64,000 nucleotides of DNA, from positions 1 to 64,000 of the forward strand of contig NZ_AVFL01000001.1 of NCBI RefSeq assembly GCF_000576635.1, in the 5' to 3' direction. Below the pieces are notes generated by a model. That model was not told where the DNA came from, ran no database searches, and saw nothing but the letters and a program-made list of their open reading frames with translations. This stretch comes from Skermanella stibiiresistens SB22. Its GTDB lineage: Bacteria > Pseudomonadota > Alphaproteobacteria > Azospirillales > Azospirillaceae. Numbering within the stretch: position 1 is the first letter of the stretch; every line of letters begins with the position of its first letter. Positions 1 to 7,029 of the stretch are shown in pieces. Position numbers and translations under genes: made by a program.

Positions 1-270
1 CCAGACCCGCCGGGCGTCGCGCCAGCCGGGCATGCGCCGGGCGGCGGCCAGGGCGCGGGCGACCCGGGCCGGCTCGTCATGGAGGTATTCCGGCAGGTAG
101 GTCACCGGCGCCTGGAGCCGCCCATGCAGCGCGTGGGTGGCCTTGTCGGTCGGGTGGCGCAGCGAGAACAGGGCGAGCTTGACGCCCCGCCGTTCCAGCC
201 CGACCAGTTCCTGCGCGATGAAGGTTTCGGACAGCCGGGGCCAGCCCTTGACGACGACGCAGACGGTCAC
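1..270 (-). CDS. Glycosyltransferase family 4-like protein, N-terminal part (cut by window edge)
   Basis: Ninety codons of a leftward gene are visible; the rest lies beyond base 1. The reading frame is closed upstream by a stop, and GTG at 270 is the first usable start. The first residues form a hydrophobic beta strand (VTVCVVVKGWP), followed by LSETFIAQELVGLERRG at about residues 14-30. That pattern is typical of the donor-independent N-terminal Rossmann half of GT4 glycosyltransferases that build exopolysaccharide or lipopolysaccharide. The donor-binding C-terminal half is not in the window, so sugar specificity cannot be judged. It lies 46 bp downstream of another glycosyltransferase on the same strand, so the two are probably co-transcribed. 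Confidence 0.8.
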   Translation of the reverse strand, partial: MTVCVVVKGWPRLSETFIAQELVGLERRGVKLALFSLRHPTDKATHALHGRLQAPVTYLPEYLHDEPARVARALAAARRMPGWRDARRVW

Positions 271-316
271 GATGGGGCGATCAAGATCGATACCATGGGC
301 GGCACGGCGACGGCCC

Positions 317-1558
317 TCAGGCGCGGCGGCGCAAGGTGGGCCGGCGGGCCGGGCGGCGCGGCATCGACAAGTGGCGCTCGGCCAGCCGGTTGACGTTCTC
401 CAGCCCGTCGAGCAGGCCAGGGACGATCACATCGGACGGGACATGCTGCTGGGGCAAGTGCCGCAGCGCCGCCGCCATGGCCTCGGCGTCACGGGCGCCG
501 TCGTCCGGCAGCATGCTGACCAGCCCCAGCTCCTGCGCCCGGCTGGCCCGGATGTACTGTTCCAGCCGCGGCACCATGCGCGGCACGATCAGCGCCCGCT
601 TGTCGAACGACAGGATCTCGCAGAACGTGTTGTAGCCGCCCATGGCGACGACGCCGACCGCGTTCGCCATCAGGGTTTCCAACTGGGCCTCGAAGGTCAG
701 CGCCTCGACCTTGGGCAAGGCCGCCGCGCGGGCCAGGAATTCGGTCTGAAGCTCCCGCTGCATGAAGGGACCGAGCACGATCAGGGCGCGGTTCGGCAGG
801 TCGGGGTCGTGCTCGTAGGCGCGCAGCACCCAGTCGACCATGTCCTCGCCGTCGCCGCCGCCGCCGGGGGTGACCAGGATGTAGGGCGTGTCCGGCATGT
901 CGGGTACGGCGGCGTTGACCGAGGTCTTGCGCTCCAGGTAACCGGTGTAGACCATCTTGCGGCGGACGGACGGCGGCACCTTGACCCCTTCCAACGGGTC
1001 GCAGATCTGCGGTAGCCCGTAGACCCAGACCTCGTCGTAGAGCTTGTCGAGCGCAGGCATGACCTTTTTCCGCTCCCACTCGGGCGCCAGGGCCGCCGGC
1101 TCGTCCATCACGTCGCGCAGGCCCAGCACCAGCGGTGTGCCGCGGCTCTTGAGCATTTGCAGGGTTTCCAACACCTCGCCGCGCAGGCCCAGCGGCTCCT
1201 TGTCGACGATGAACAGGTCGGGGTCGAAGATCTCCGCCGTGTGGCGGATGATCGACGCCCGCATGGCGAGCGTCTCCTCGATGTCGATGTGCAGGTTGAG
1301 CGAGGTGTAGTCCCCGTCGCGCAGCTTGATCACGCCGGGGACGCGGACGAAGTCGACGCGGCTGCGGAAATCGAAGCTGCCGATGATCGGCGAGCCGGAC
1401 AGGATCAGGACCGACATGCCCTTGTCGCGTTCGACCAGCGCATGGGCGATCGTCCGGCACCGCCGGAGATGGCCGAGACCGAAGGTGTCGTGGCTGTAGA
1501 TCAGCACACGCCTGTGCTCGCGCACGTGGTCTCGGATTGGCCCGATGCGGTTGCTCAT
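317..1558 (-). CDS. MurG-like (GT28-type) predicted glycosyltransferase
   Basis: A 413-residue protein. Residues 18-33 (LIYSHDTFGLGHLRRC) carry the GxGHxxR-type glycine loop of the GT-B acceptor domain seen in MurG-like enzymes. A C-terminal segment around residues 307-327 (GGYNTFCEILSFDKRALIVPR region) matches the UDP-sugar-binding GGxxT...E...P motif of the same fold. The C-terminus ends in a basic tail (PRRPARRPTLRRRA). No signal peptide or membrane helix is evident, so a cytoplasmic or membrane-peripheral enzyme is expected. It is not MurG itself: the surrounding genes are not cell-wall genes and the gene pairs with a GT4 enzyme. A role in surface polysaccharide synthesis is inferred. Confidence 0.75.
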   Translation of the reverse strand: MSNRIGPIRDHVREHRRVLIYSHDTFGLGHLRRCRTIAHALVERDKGMSVLILSGSPIIGSFDFRSRVDFVRVPGVIKLRDGDYTSLNLHIDIEETLAMRASIIRHTAEIFDPDLFIVDKEPLGLRGEVLETLQMLKSRGTPLVLGLRDVMDEPAALAPEWERKKVMPALDKLYDEVWVYGLPQICDPLEGVKVPPSVRRKMVYTGYLERKTSVNAAVPDMPDTPYILVTPGGGGDGEDMVDWVLRAYEHDPDLPNRALIVLGPFMQRELQTEFLARAAALPKVEALTFEAQLETLMANAVGVVAMGGYNTFCEILSFDKRALIVPRMVPRLEQYIRASRAQELGLVSMLPDDGARDAEAMAAALRHLPQQHVPSDVIVPGLLDGLENVNRLAERHLSMPRRPARRPTLRRRA

Positions 1559-1742
1559 GTGCCTCTGCTCACACTGTCGCTTGCGGTGGTGCGGCCAACC
1601 TGTGGCGCAGGAAACCCACAGGGGTCCCCATAGGGGTCAATGCCATCGTCTGTCTCTAGCAGAATAGCAGGTTATCGACCATGTGAATTGCCGGGTGCCT
1701 CCCCATCAGGTACTCTCGGCTCCACTTTTTTCCCGCCGCCGT

Positions 1743-1778
1743 GATCAAGGTTGGTCACGGCCGATCAATGCTGATCAA
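1743..1778. promoter_or_regulatory. Phased GATCAA repeats upstream of the ABC gene
   Basis: GATCAA occurs three times at 1743, 1763 and 1773, i.e. spaced 20 and 10 bp, so all three face the same side of the helix. The outer two are embedded in identical TGATCAAGG. They lie 30-65 bp before the ABC gene start in the 249-bp divergent intergenic region (1559-1807). A regulator-binding array is inferred; no promoter hexamers are convincing. Confidence 0.35.
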
Positions 1779-1807
1779 GGCGGGAACACATTTCGGACAT
1801 CAGTGGT

Positions 1808-4444
1808 ATGGAAAAGAGCATCTTTCGCTTCGTGCTGCGCTATAGTACGCGGCAGCAGGTGGTCGTTCTCGTGCTCACTTTGCTCTCCTTTCCCTTTCTT
1901 TATTATTCATTGGAGTTGCCCAAACAGATCGTCAACGACGCCATCGGGGGCCAGAACTTTCCCAAGGAGTTCTTTGGGTTCGAGTTCGAACAGGTGCCGT
2001 ACCTGATGCTGCTGTCGGGGATGTTCCTGGTCCTGGTGGTGATCAACGGCGTCTTCAAGTTCCGCATCAACACGCTGAAGGGCCGGCTGGGCGAACGGAT
2101 GCTGCGGCGGCTCCGCTACGAGCTTTATATCAGGGTCCTGCGGTTCCCGCTGCCACGCTTCCGCAAGGTCAGCCAGGGCGAGATCATCCCGATGATCACG
2201 GCCGAGGTCGAGCCGCTGGGCGGTTTCATCGGCGACTCGATAGCGCTGCCGGTGTTCCAGGGCGGCACGCTGCTGGTCTATCTCGTCTTCATCTTCATGC
2301 AGGACCCGATCCTGGGGGCGGCGGCGGTCTCGCTGTATCCATTCCAGGGATGGCTGATCCCGCGGCTCCAGCGCAAGGTCAACCAGCTCGGCAAGCAGCG
2401 CGTGCGGGCGATGCGCCAGATCTCCGACCGGATCGGCGAGTCGGTGTCCGGCGTCAGCGAGATCCACGCCCACGACACCTCGGCCTGGCATCTGGCCGAT
2501 ATCGCGCACCGCTATGGCGATGTCTATGATATCCGGTTCGAGATATTCCAGCGCAAGTTCTTCATCAAGTTCCTGAACAACTTCATCAACCAGCTGACGC
2601 CGTTCTTCTTCTACTCGATCGGTGGTTATCTGGTGATCAAGGGCAGCATCAGCTTCGGTTCGCTGGTCGCCGTGCTGGCCGCCTACAAGGACTTGGCCGG
2701 TCCGTGGAAGGAGCTGCTTGATTACTATCAGGCGAAGGAGGACATCCGGATCAAGTATGAGCAGGTGATCGAGCAATTCGACGTGCCGGAGCTGATGCCG
2801 GCGGCGTTGCTGGCCAGCGACGCCGATCCGAACACGCGCCTGACGGCGCCGATGGTCTTCAGCAATGTCGGCTTCGGCGAGGAGAACGGACCGAAGATCC
2901 TGGACGGCGTTTCCTGTACGTTGCCGCTGGACGGACATACGGCGCTGGTTGGCGGAGCCGGGCGGGACGAGTTCGCGATGCTGGCGGCGCGCTTGCTGAT
3001 GCCGACCGCCGGCCGCATCCGGGTCGGTGACCAGGACCTGTCGCACCTGCCCGAGGCCGTCACGGGGCGGCGGATCGCCTATGTCGGCCAGAACAGCTAC
3101 ATGTTCACCGCCAGTCTGCGCGACAACCTGTACTATGGGCTCCGCCACCGGCCCTTGACGCTGGAGGAAGGGGACGACCGCGCCGCCGAGCGGCTGCGGC
3201 GGGCGAAGGAGGCGAAGGAGGCGGGCAACACCGACTTCTCGCTGGACGCGGACTGGATCGATTATGTCTCGGCGGGATGCGATGGCCCCGAGAGCCTGCG
3301 GAAGCGGACACTGGCGATCCTGGGCATGGTCGATCTGGCCGATGACGTCTATCGGCTGGGCCTGAACGGGACGCTGGAGAACGACACGAACGAGGATGTG
3401 GTCACACGCATCCTGGAGGCGCGCGCGGCGCTGCGGGCCGAGCTGGCGCAGCCGTCGATGCGGTCGCTGGTGGAGATCTGGCATCCCGAGCGGTTCAACA
3501 ACAACGCCACGGTGGCGGAAAATCTGCTGTTCGGCAGCCCGGTTGGTCCGGTCTTCTCGGTCGATGCCATGGCCGAGAACGCCTATGTGCTGGAGGTGCT
3601 CCAGAAGGTTGATCTGACGCGCGATTTCCTGACCATGGGCGTGCAGGTTGCCCGCACGATGATCGAACTGTTCGCCGACCTGCCGCCCGGCCATCAGTTC
3701 TTCGAGCAGTTCAGCTTCATCTCCTCCGAGGAGCTGCCGGACTTCCAGCCGATGGTCGCCAAGGCCGACAAGGACGGCGTCGACAGCCTGAAGCCGGAGG
3801 AGAAGCGCCGGATGATGGCGCTGCCGTTCAAGCTGATCCCGGCACGCCATCGGTTGGGCTTGATCGACGACGGCATGGAGCGGCGGCTGCTGGAGGCGCG
3901 CCACACCTTCGCCCGCGACCTGCCCGACAGCCTGCGGGCGAGCGTCGAGTTCTTCGTGGAGGATCGCTACAACACCGCGTCGACCATTCAGGACAACATC
4001 CTGTTCGGTAAGGTCGCCTATGGCCAGGCGCAGACCGGCGGCAAGGTCGGACGGCTGGTGGCGCAGGTGATCGACGAGCTTCAGCTGCGCGAGACGATCC
4101 AGGAGATCGGCCTGGACCACTATGTCGGGGTGTCGGGTTCCCGGCTGTCGCGGGTCCAGCGGCAGAAGGTGGCGCTGGCGCGGGCCTTGCTGAAGAACCC
4201 CGACCTGCTGGTGATCAACGAGGCGACCGCCGGCCTGGATGGCGCCAGCCAAACCCGCATCCACGACGCCATCCTGGAGGAGCGGAAGGGCAAGGGAGTG
4301 GTATGGGTATTGCATAGGCCGAGCATGGCCCGCCGCTTCGCGCAGACCCTGGTGCTGCGTTCCGGGCAGATCGCCGAGCACGGCAGTTACCAGGAACTGG
4401 ACAAGCCGGGAACCGTCATGCACGAGTTGCTGGCGGCCGAATGA
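1808..4444 (+). CDS. ABC exporter-like protein with degenerate nucleotide-binding domain and large insertion
   Basis: An 878-residue protein. Residues 15-310 look like a type IV exporter membrane domain with hydrophobic stretches near 17-34, 63-82, 145-175 and 260-295. The ATPase domain begins near 347. Its P-loop position reads VGGAGRDEF (381-389), where the catalytic lysine is glutamate. The signature is LSRVQ (780-784) instead of LSGGQ, and Walker B is LLVINEAT (800-807) with N in place of the magnesium-binding D. The D-loop (AGLD) and H-loop His836 remain. Between the Q-loop (about 428) and the signature there are about 350 residues instead of the usual 50-60. The short motif following the Q-loop occurs three times: SLRDNLYYG (436), TVAENLLFG (568) and TIQDNILFG (726). 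ATP hydrolysis is doubtful. The start has no clear Shine-Dalgarno. Two small genes follow on the same strand. Confidence 0.85.
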   Translation: MEKSIFRFVLRYSTRQQVVVLVLTLLSFPFLYYSLELPKQIVNDAIGGQNFPKEFFGFEFEQVPYLMLLSGMFLVLVVINGVFKFRINTLKGRLGERMLRRLRYELYIRVLRFPLPRFRKVSQGEIIPMITAEVEPLGGFIGDSIALPVFQGGTLLVYLVFIFMQDPILGAAAVSLYPFQGWLIPRLQRKVNQLGKQRVRAMRQISDRIGESVSGVSEIHAHDTSAWHLADIAHRYGDVYDIRFEIFQRKFFIKFLNNFINQLTPFFFYSIGGYLVIKGSISFGSLVAVLAAYKDLAGPWKELLDYYQAKEDIRIKYEQVIEQFDVPELMPAALLASDADPNTRLTAPMVFSNVGFGEENGPKILDGVSCTLPLDGHTALVGGAGRDEFAMLAARLLMPTAGRIRVGDQDLSHLPEAVTGRRIAYVGQNSYMFTASLRDNLYYGLRHRPLTLEEGDDRAAERLRRAKEAKEAGNTDFSLDADWIDYVSAGCDGPESLRKRTLAILGMVDLADDVYRLGLNGTLENDTNEDVVTRILEARAALRAELAQPSMRSLVEIWHPERFNNNATVAENLLFGSPVGPVFSVDAMAENAYVLEVLQKVDLTRDFLTMGVQVARTMIELFADLPPGHQFFEQFSFISSEELPDFQPMVAKADKDGVDSLKPEEKRRMMALPFKLIPARHRLGLIDDGMERRLLEARHTFARDLPDSLRASVEFFVEDRYNTASTIQDNILFGKVAYGQAQTGGKVGRLVAQVIDELQLRETIQEIGLDHYVGVSGSRLSRVQRQKVALARALLKNPDLLVINEATAGLDGASQTRIHDAILEERKGKGVVWVLHRPSMARRFAQTLVLRSGQIAEHGSYQELDKPGTVMHELLAAE

Positions 4445-4542
4445 CGCCGTGTTAACGGACCTGTCGTATCGGTAGCGCATAAGTAGGCATCACAGGACGG
4501 GCACCAGCCAAGGAATAGCCGCCGAGAATAGGAGTTGTGATC

Positions 4543-5007
4543 GTGAGTCTCGCCGAGGAAGTCGAACTGCTGCGCAGGATCCCCATGTTCACCAATGTGG
4601 AGACCAGCAAGCTGAAGCTGCTGGCCTTCACCAGCGAGCGGGTCGCGTTCCATGCCGGCGACGTGCTGTTCCATCAGAACGAGATGGGCAGCAGCGCGTT
4701 CATCATCGTGGCTGGAGAGGCGGACGTGATGGTCGATACGCCGAACGGGCCGTTGACGGTCGCCAAGGTTGGCCGCAATGACTTCATCGGTGAGATCGCC
4801 ATCCTGTGCGACGTGCCGCGTACCGCCAGCGTGGTCGCCGTGACCGACATGACCACGCTATGCATCTCGAAGGATCTGTTCTTCCGCATGGTCACCGAGT
4901 TTCCGCAGATGGCGGTGGAGATCATGCGGGTGCTGGCCCAGCGCCTGGAGAACACGACCCGGCAGTTGCGCGAGGCCGTCGCCCATTCGGCGTCCCACCC
5001 GATGTGA
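4543..5007 (+). CDS. Cyclic nucleotide-binding (CAP_ED) domain protein
   Basis: About 154 residues, almost entirely one cNMP-binding beta barrel. It has LLRRIPMF at the N-terminus, the GDVLFHQNE strand-turn, and the phosphate-binding-cassette region FIGEIAILCDVPRTASVVA (near residues 87-105) with the conserved G-E and R-T-A positions. A C-terminal helix follows. There is no helix-turn-helix, so it is not a Crp/Fnr transcription factor. An earlier GTG (4537) is possible, but AGGAG at 4530-4534 is 8 bp from GTG 4543 and only 2 bp from 4537, so 4543 is chosen. It sits 98 bp after the degenerate ABC gene and 19 bp before a methyltransferase. A regulatory partner of the ABC protein is inferred. 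Confidence 0.85.
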   Translation: MSLAEEVELLRRIPMFTNVETSKLKLLAFTSERVAFHAGDVLFHQNEMGSSAFIIVAGEADVMVDTPNGPLTVAKVGRNDFIGEIAILCDVPRTASVVAVTDMTTLCISKDLFFRMVTEFPQMAVEIMRVLAQRLENTTRQLREAVAHSASHPM

Positions 5008-5026
5008 ATTCAAATGGAAGGCCTTC

Positions 5027-5512
5027 ATGAGCCGGTTGGACAGTTTCATCAGACGGGTCAGCGCACAGCGCGACTGTCTCAACGCGGCCGCGGAGTTGAT
5101 CCGCGACGTTCCGGGGCCGGTGCTGGAGTTCGGCTTGGGCAATGGCCGGACCTATGACCACCTGCGCATGCTGTTTCCCGAGCGGTTGATCTATGTCTTC
5201 GAACGGCAGGTGGCGGCCCATCCCGACTGCGTCCCGCCGGACGAATGCCTGTTGCTGGGCGACCTGCGCGAGACGCTGGACACGGCCGGGGAGGTGATCG
5301 GCGCGCCGGCGGCGCTGGCCCACATCGACATCGGATCGGGCGATCCCGCGGCCAACGCCGAGCTGGCGGCTTTCCTGGCACCCCGCCTGCGGCGCCTGAT
5401 GGCGCCCGGTGGCGTGGTGGTGAGCGACCAGGACCTTGGCGTGCCAGAGTGGGAAGCGCTGCGACCACCACCCTCGGTGCGGCCGGGGCGCTATTTCATG
5501 GCGCGGGTGTGA
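5027..5512 (+). CDS. Small class I SAM-dependent methyltransferase-like protein
   Basis: A 161-residue protein. Residues 31-42 (VLEFGLGNGRTY) form the glycine-rich SAM-binding motif I. An acidic residue follows the second strand (YVFERQ, near 60), and a later strand (GGVVVSDQDL) matches motif post-II. It is short for a free-standing methyltransferase, with little sequence for an acceptor-recognition domain, so the substrate cannot be guessed. GGAAGG lies just before ATG 5027. The 19-bp spacing from the cyclic-nucleotide-binding gene implies translation from the same message. A REP-like palindrome begins 28 bp after the stop and may end the transcript. Confidence 0.75.
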   Translation: MSRLDSFIRRVSAQRDCLNAAAELIRDVPGPVLEFGLGNGRTYDHLRMLFPERLIYVFERQVAAHPDCVPPDECLLLGDLRETLDTAGEVIGAPAALAHIDIGSGDPAANAELAAFLAPRLRRLMAPGGVVVSDQDLGVPEWEALRPPPSVRPGRYFMARV

Positions 5513-5540
5513 GCTTTATCGTCTATTAAAGGCTGTGGAT

Positions 5541-5626
5541 CGTAGGTCGGCTATAGCGAAGCGGCACCCGACGTCACTCCTGACGCGCCTGCTTGTCGGG
5601 TGCCGCTTCGCTCTACCAGACCTACG
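5541..5626. repeat. REP-like imperfect palindrome, copy 1
   Basis: Two arms of about 32 bp (5541-5572 and 5595-5626) are near-perfect reverse complements, both containing AGCGAAGCGGCACCCGAC or its complement, separated by a loop of about 22 bp ending CGCCTGCTT. A second copy with the same arms and the same loop end lies at 26242-26320. Both are intergenic and follow stop codons. The element could fold into a long hairpin protecting or ending transcripts from either side. It is a dispersed repeat, not a gene. Confidence 0.85.
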
Positions 5627-5648
5627 GTTGCGCATTGTTGTACTGAAA

Positions 5649-6770
5649 CTACACCGCTACGGCGCCGGACGACGAGGCGCCATCGGCGGTGGCCGCGAAG
5701 GTCAGGGTGAACAGGGTGCCCGTGTCGCCGTCGACCTCCACCGTGGCCTGGATCTGGTTGGCGAGCGACCGGACCAGCGATAGGCCGAGGTTGTTGTTGG
5801 TTTCCCAGTCCATGCCGCCCTGGGCGCCCACGCCATCGTCGGCGATCCGCAGTTCCCAACGCTCCCGCTCCAAGGGGCGCAGGTCGAGCTGGATGGTGCC
5901 GGCCTCGCGGTCGGCGAAGGCGTGGCGGAAGCTGTTGGTGACCAACTCGTTCAGGATCAGGCCCACGGGTAGCGCGGTGTCGAGCGGAACGTGGCAGGGC
6001 TCGGTTCGGGCCTCCACCACGATGCCGCGATCGGGGCCGTGGAACGCCGCGAGCGTGTCGCAGATCTCGGACAGGTAACCGCCCAATTCCAGGGTCGGGC
6101 CGGCCTCTCCGGTGTAGAGCTTGCGGTAGATCAGTTCCAGCGCGCCGATACGGTGGAGCAGGTTGTCGAAGCCGGCCCGCTGAACCGGATCGGCGCTTCG
6201 GCTGGCCTGCAACCTGATCAGGCTGGCCATCACCTGGAGGTTGTTCTTGACGCGGTGCTGAAGTTCGTGGAGCAGGACCTCGCGGTGCCGCAACGCCTGT
6301 TCCAGGTCGCGGGTCCGTTCCTCGACCCGGCGCTCCAACTGGGCGTGGGCGTCGCGGATGCGCGACTCCGCTTGGCGGCGCAGGGTGCAATCCAGCTGGG
6401 AACCGAAGAAATACAGCAGGTTGCCGTCGTCATCGTGGATCGGGCTGATGTACAGCTCGTTCCAGAATGGGGTGCCGTTCTTACGGTAATTCAGGATCTC
6501 GACCTTCACGTCGCGCCGCTGGGCGATCGCCTCGACGATCAGCCGTCTCGCGGACGGATCGGATTCTGGGCCTTGCAGGAACCGGCAGTTGTTGCCGAGG
6601 ATCTCGGCCAGATCGTAGCCCGTCATGTCGACGAAGGCCTGATTGGCGAAGACGATGGGATTGTCGTCGAGATTGGGATCGGTGACGACTATTGGCATGC
6701 GGCTGCCCTCGACCACGCTGCGGAAAGGATTCTCCCGCGACGGGTGGTTGAACACGGCGATGTTGTCCAT
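5649..6770 (-). CDS. LOV-domain (blue-light) sensor histidine kinase, HWE/HisKA_2 type
   Basis: Counting from ATG 6770 the protein has 373 residues. Residues 16-130 are a PAS/LOV domain with GNNCRFLQG at 59-67; Cys62 is the residue that forms the flavin adduct in LOV photoreceptors. A coiled coil (about 131-165) leads to HELQHRVKNNLQ, with His172 as phospho-acceptor in the HisKA_2/HWE style. The ATPase follows, with N-box LNELVTNSFRHAF and G-box ADDGVG. There are no membrane segments, so it is cytoplasmic. An upstream in-frame start at 6920 would add 50 residues of no recognisable domain and is less likely. No response regulator is adjacent. FMN binding and light response are inferred from the motif. 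Confidence 0.88.
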   Translation of the reverse strand: MDNIAVFNHPSRENPFRSVVEGSRMPIVVTDPNLDDNPIVFANQAFVDMTGYDLAEILGNNCRFLQGPESDPSARRLIVEAIAQRRDVKVEILNYRKNGTPFWNELYISPIHDDDGNLLYFFGSQLDCTLRRQAESRIRDAHAQLERRVEERTRDLEQALRHREVLLHELQHRVKNNLQVMASLIRLQASRSADPVQRAGFDNLLHRIGALELIYRKLYTGEAGPTLELGGYLSEICDTLAAFHGPDRGIVVEARTEPCHVPLDTALPVGLILNELVTNSFRHAFADREAGTIQLDLRPLERERWELRIADDGVGAQGGMDWETNNNLGLSLVRSLANQIQATVEVDGDTGTLFTLTFAATADGASSSGAVAV

Positions 6771-6986
6771 GCCTTTGGAGGGTGGTTGCAAGTCCGGTCT
6801 CCTGAATATCAGGTCCCGTGCGCCATCCCCGGATGGGTGATCCTGGATTTCGGCTTGAAACAATGGGATCGCGGTCGGGTGAAAGCCCTTCCGCGTCCCA
6901 ATTGATTGGGCGTCGCACACGGGTTGAACCTTGAGCCAGATCCAACAAACGGAGCCCGTGAAACGTTCCCACCAATCATATGGAAC

Positions 6987-7017
6987 GGCGCCACCCGGCT
7001 GGAAGCCGGGCGGCGCC
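6987..7017 (-). terminator. Strong hairpin just after pnp
   Basis: A 13-bp GC-rich stem with a 5-base loop begins 12 bases after the pnp stop on the leftward strand (arms GGCGCCACCCGGC and its near complement). It lacks a clear U tract, so it may be a 3' stabiliser or a Rho-linked terminator rather than a classical intrinsic terminator. Confidence 0.5.
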
Positions 7018-7029
7018 CTATCCAGATGC

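Noticed and set aside
1907-4480. An 857-codon open frame on the reverse strand of the ABC gene
   Set aside because: It is the antisense shadow of a high-GC gene; the forward product has recognisable ABC motifs, and the reverse product is Gln/Arg/His-rich without any family pattern.
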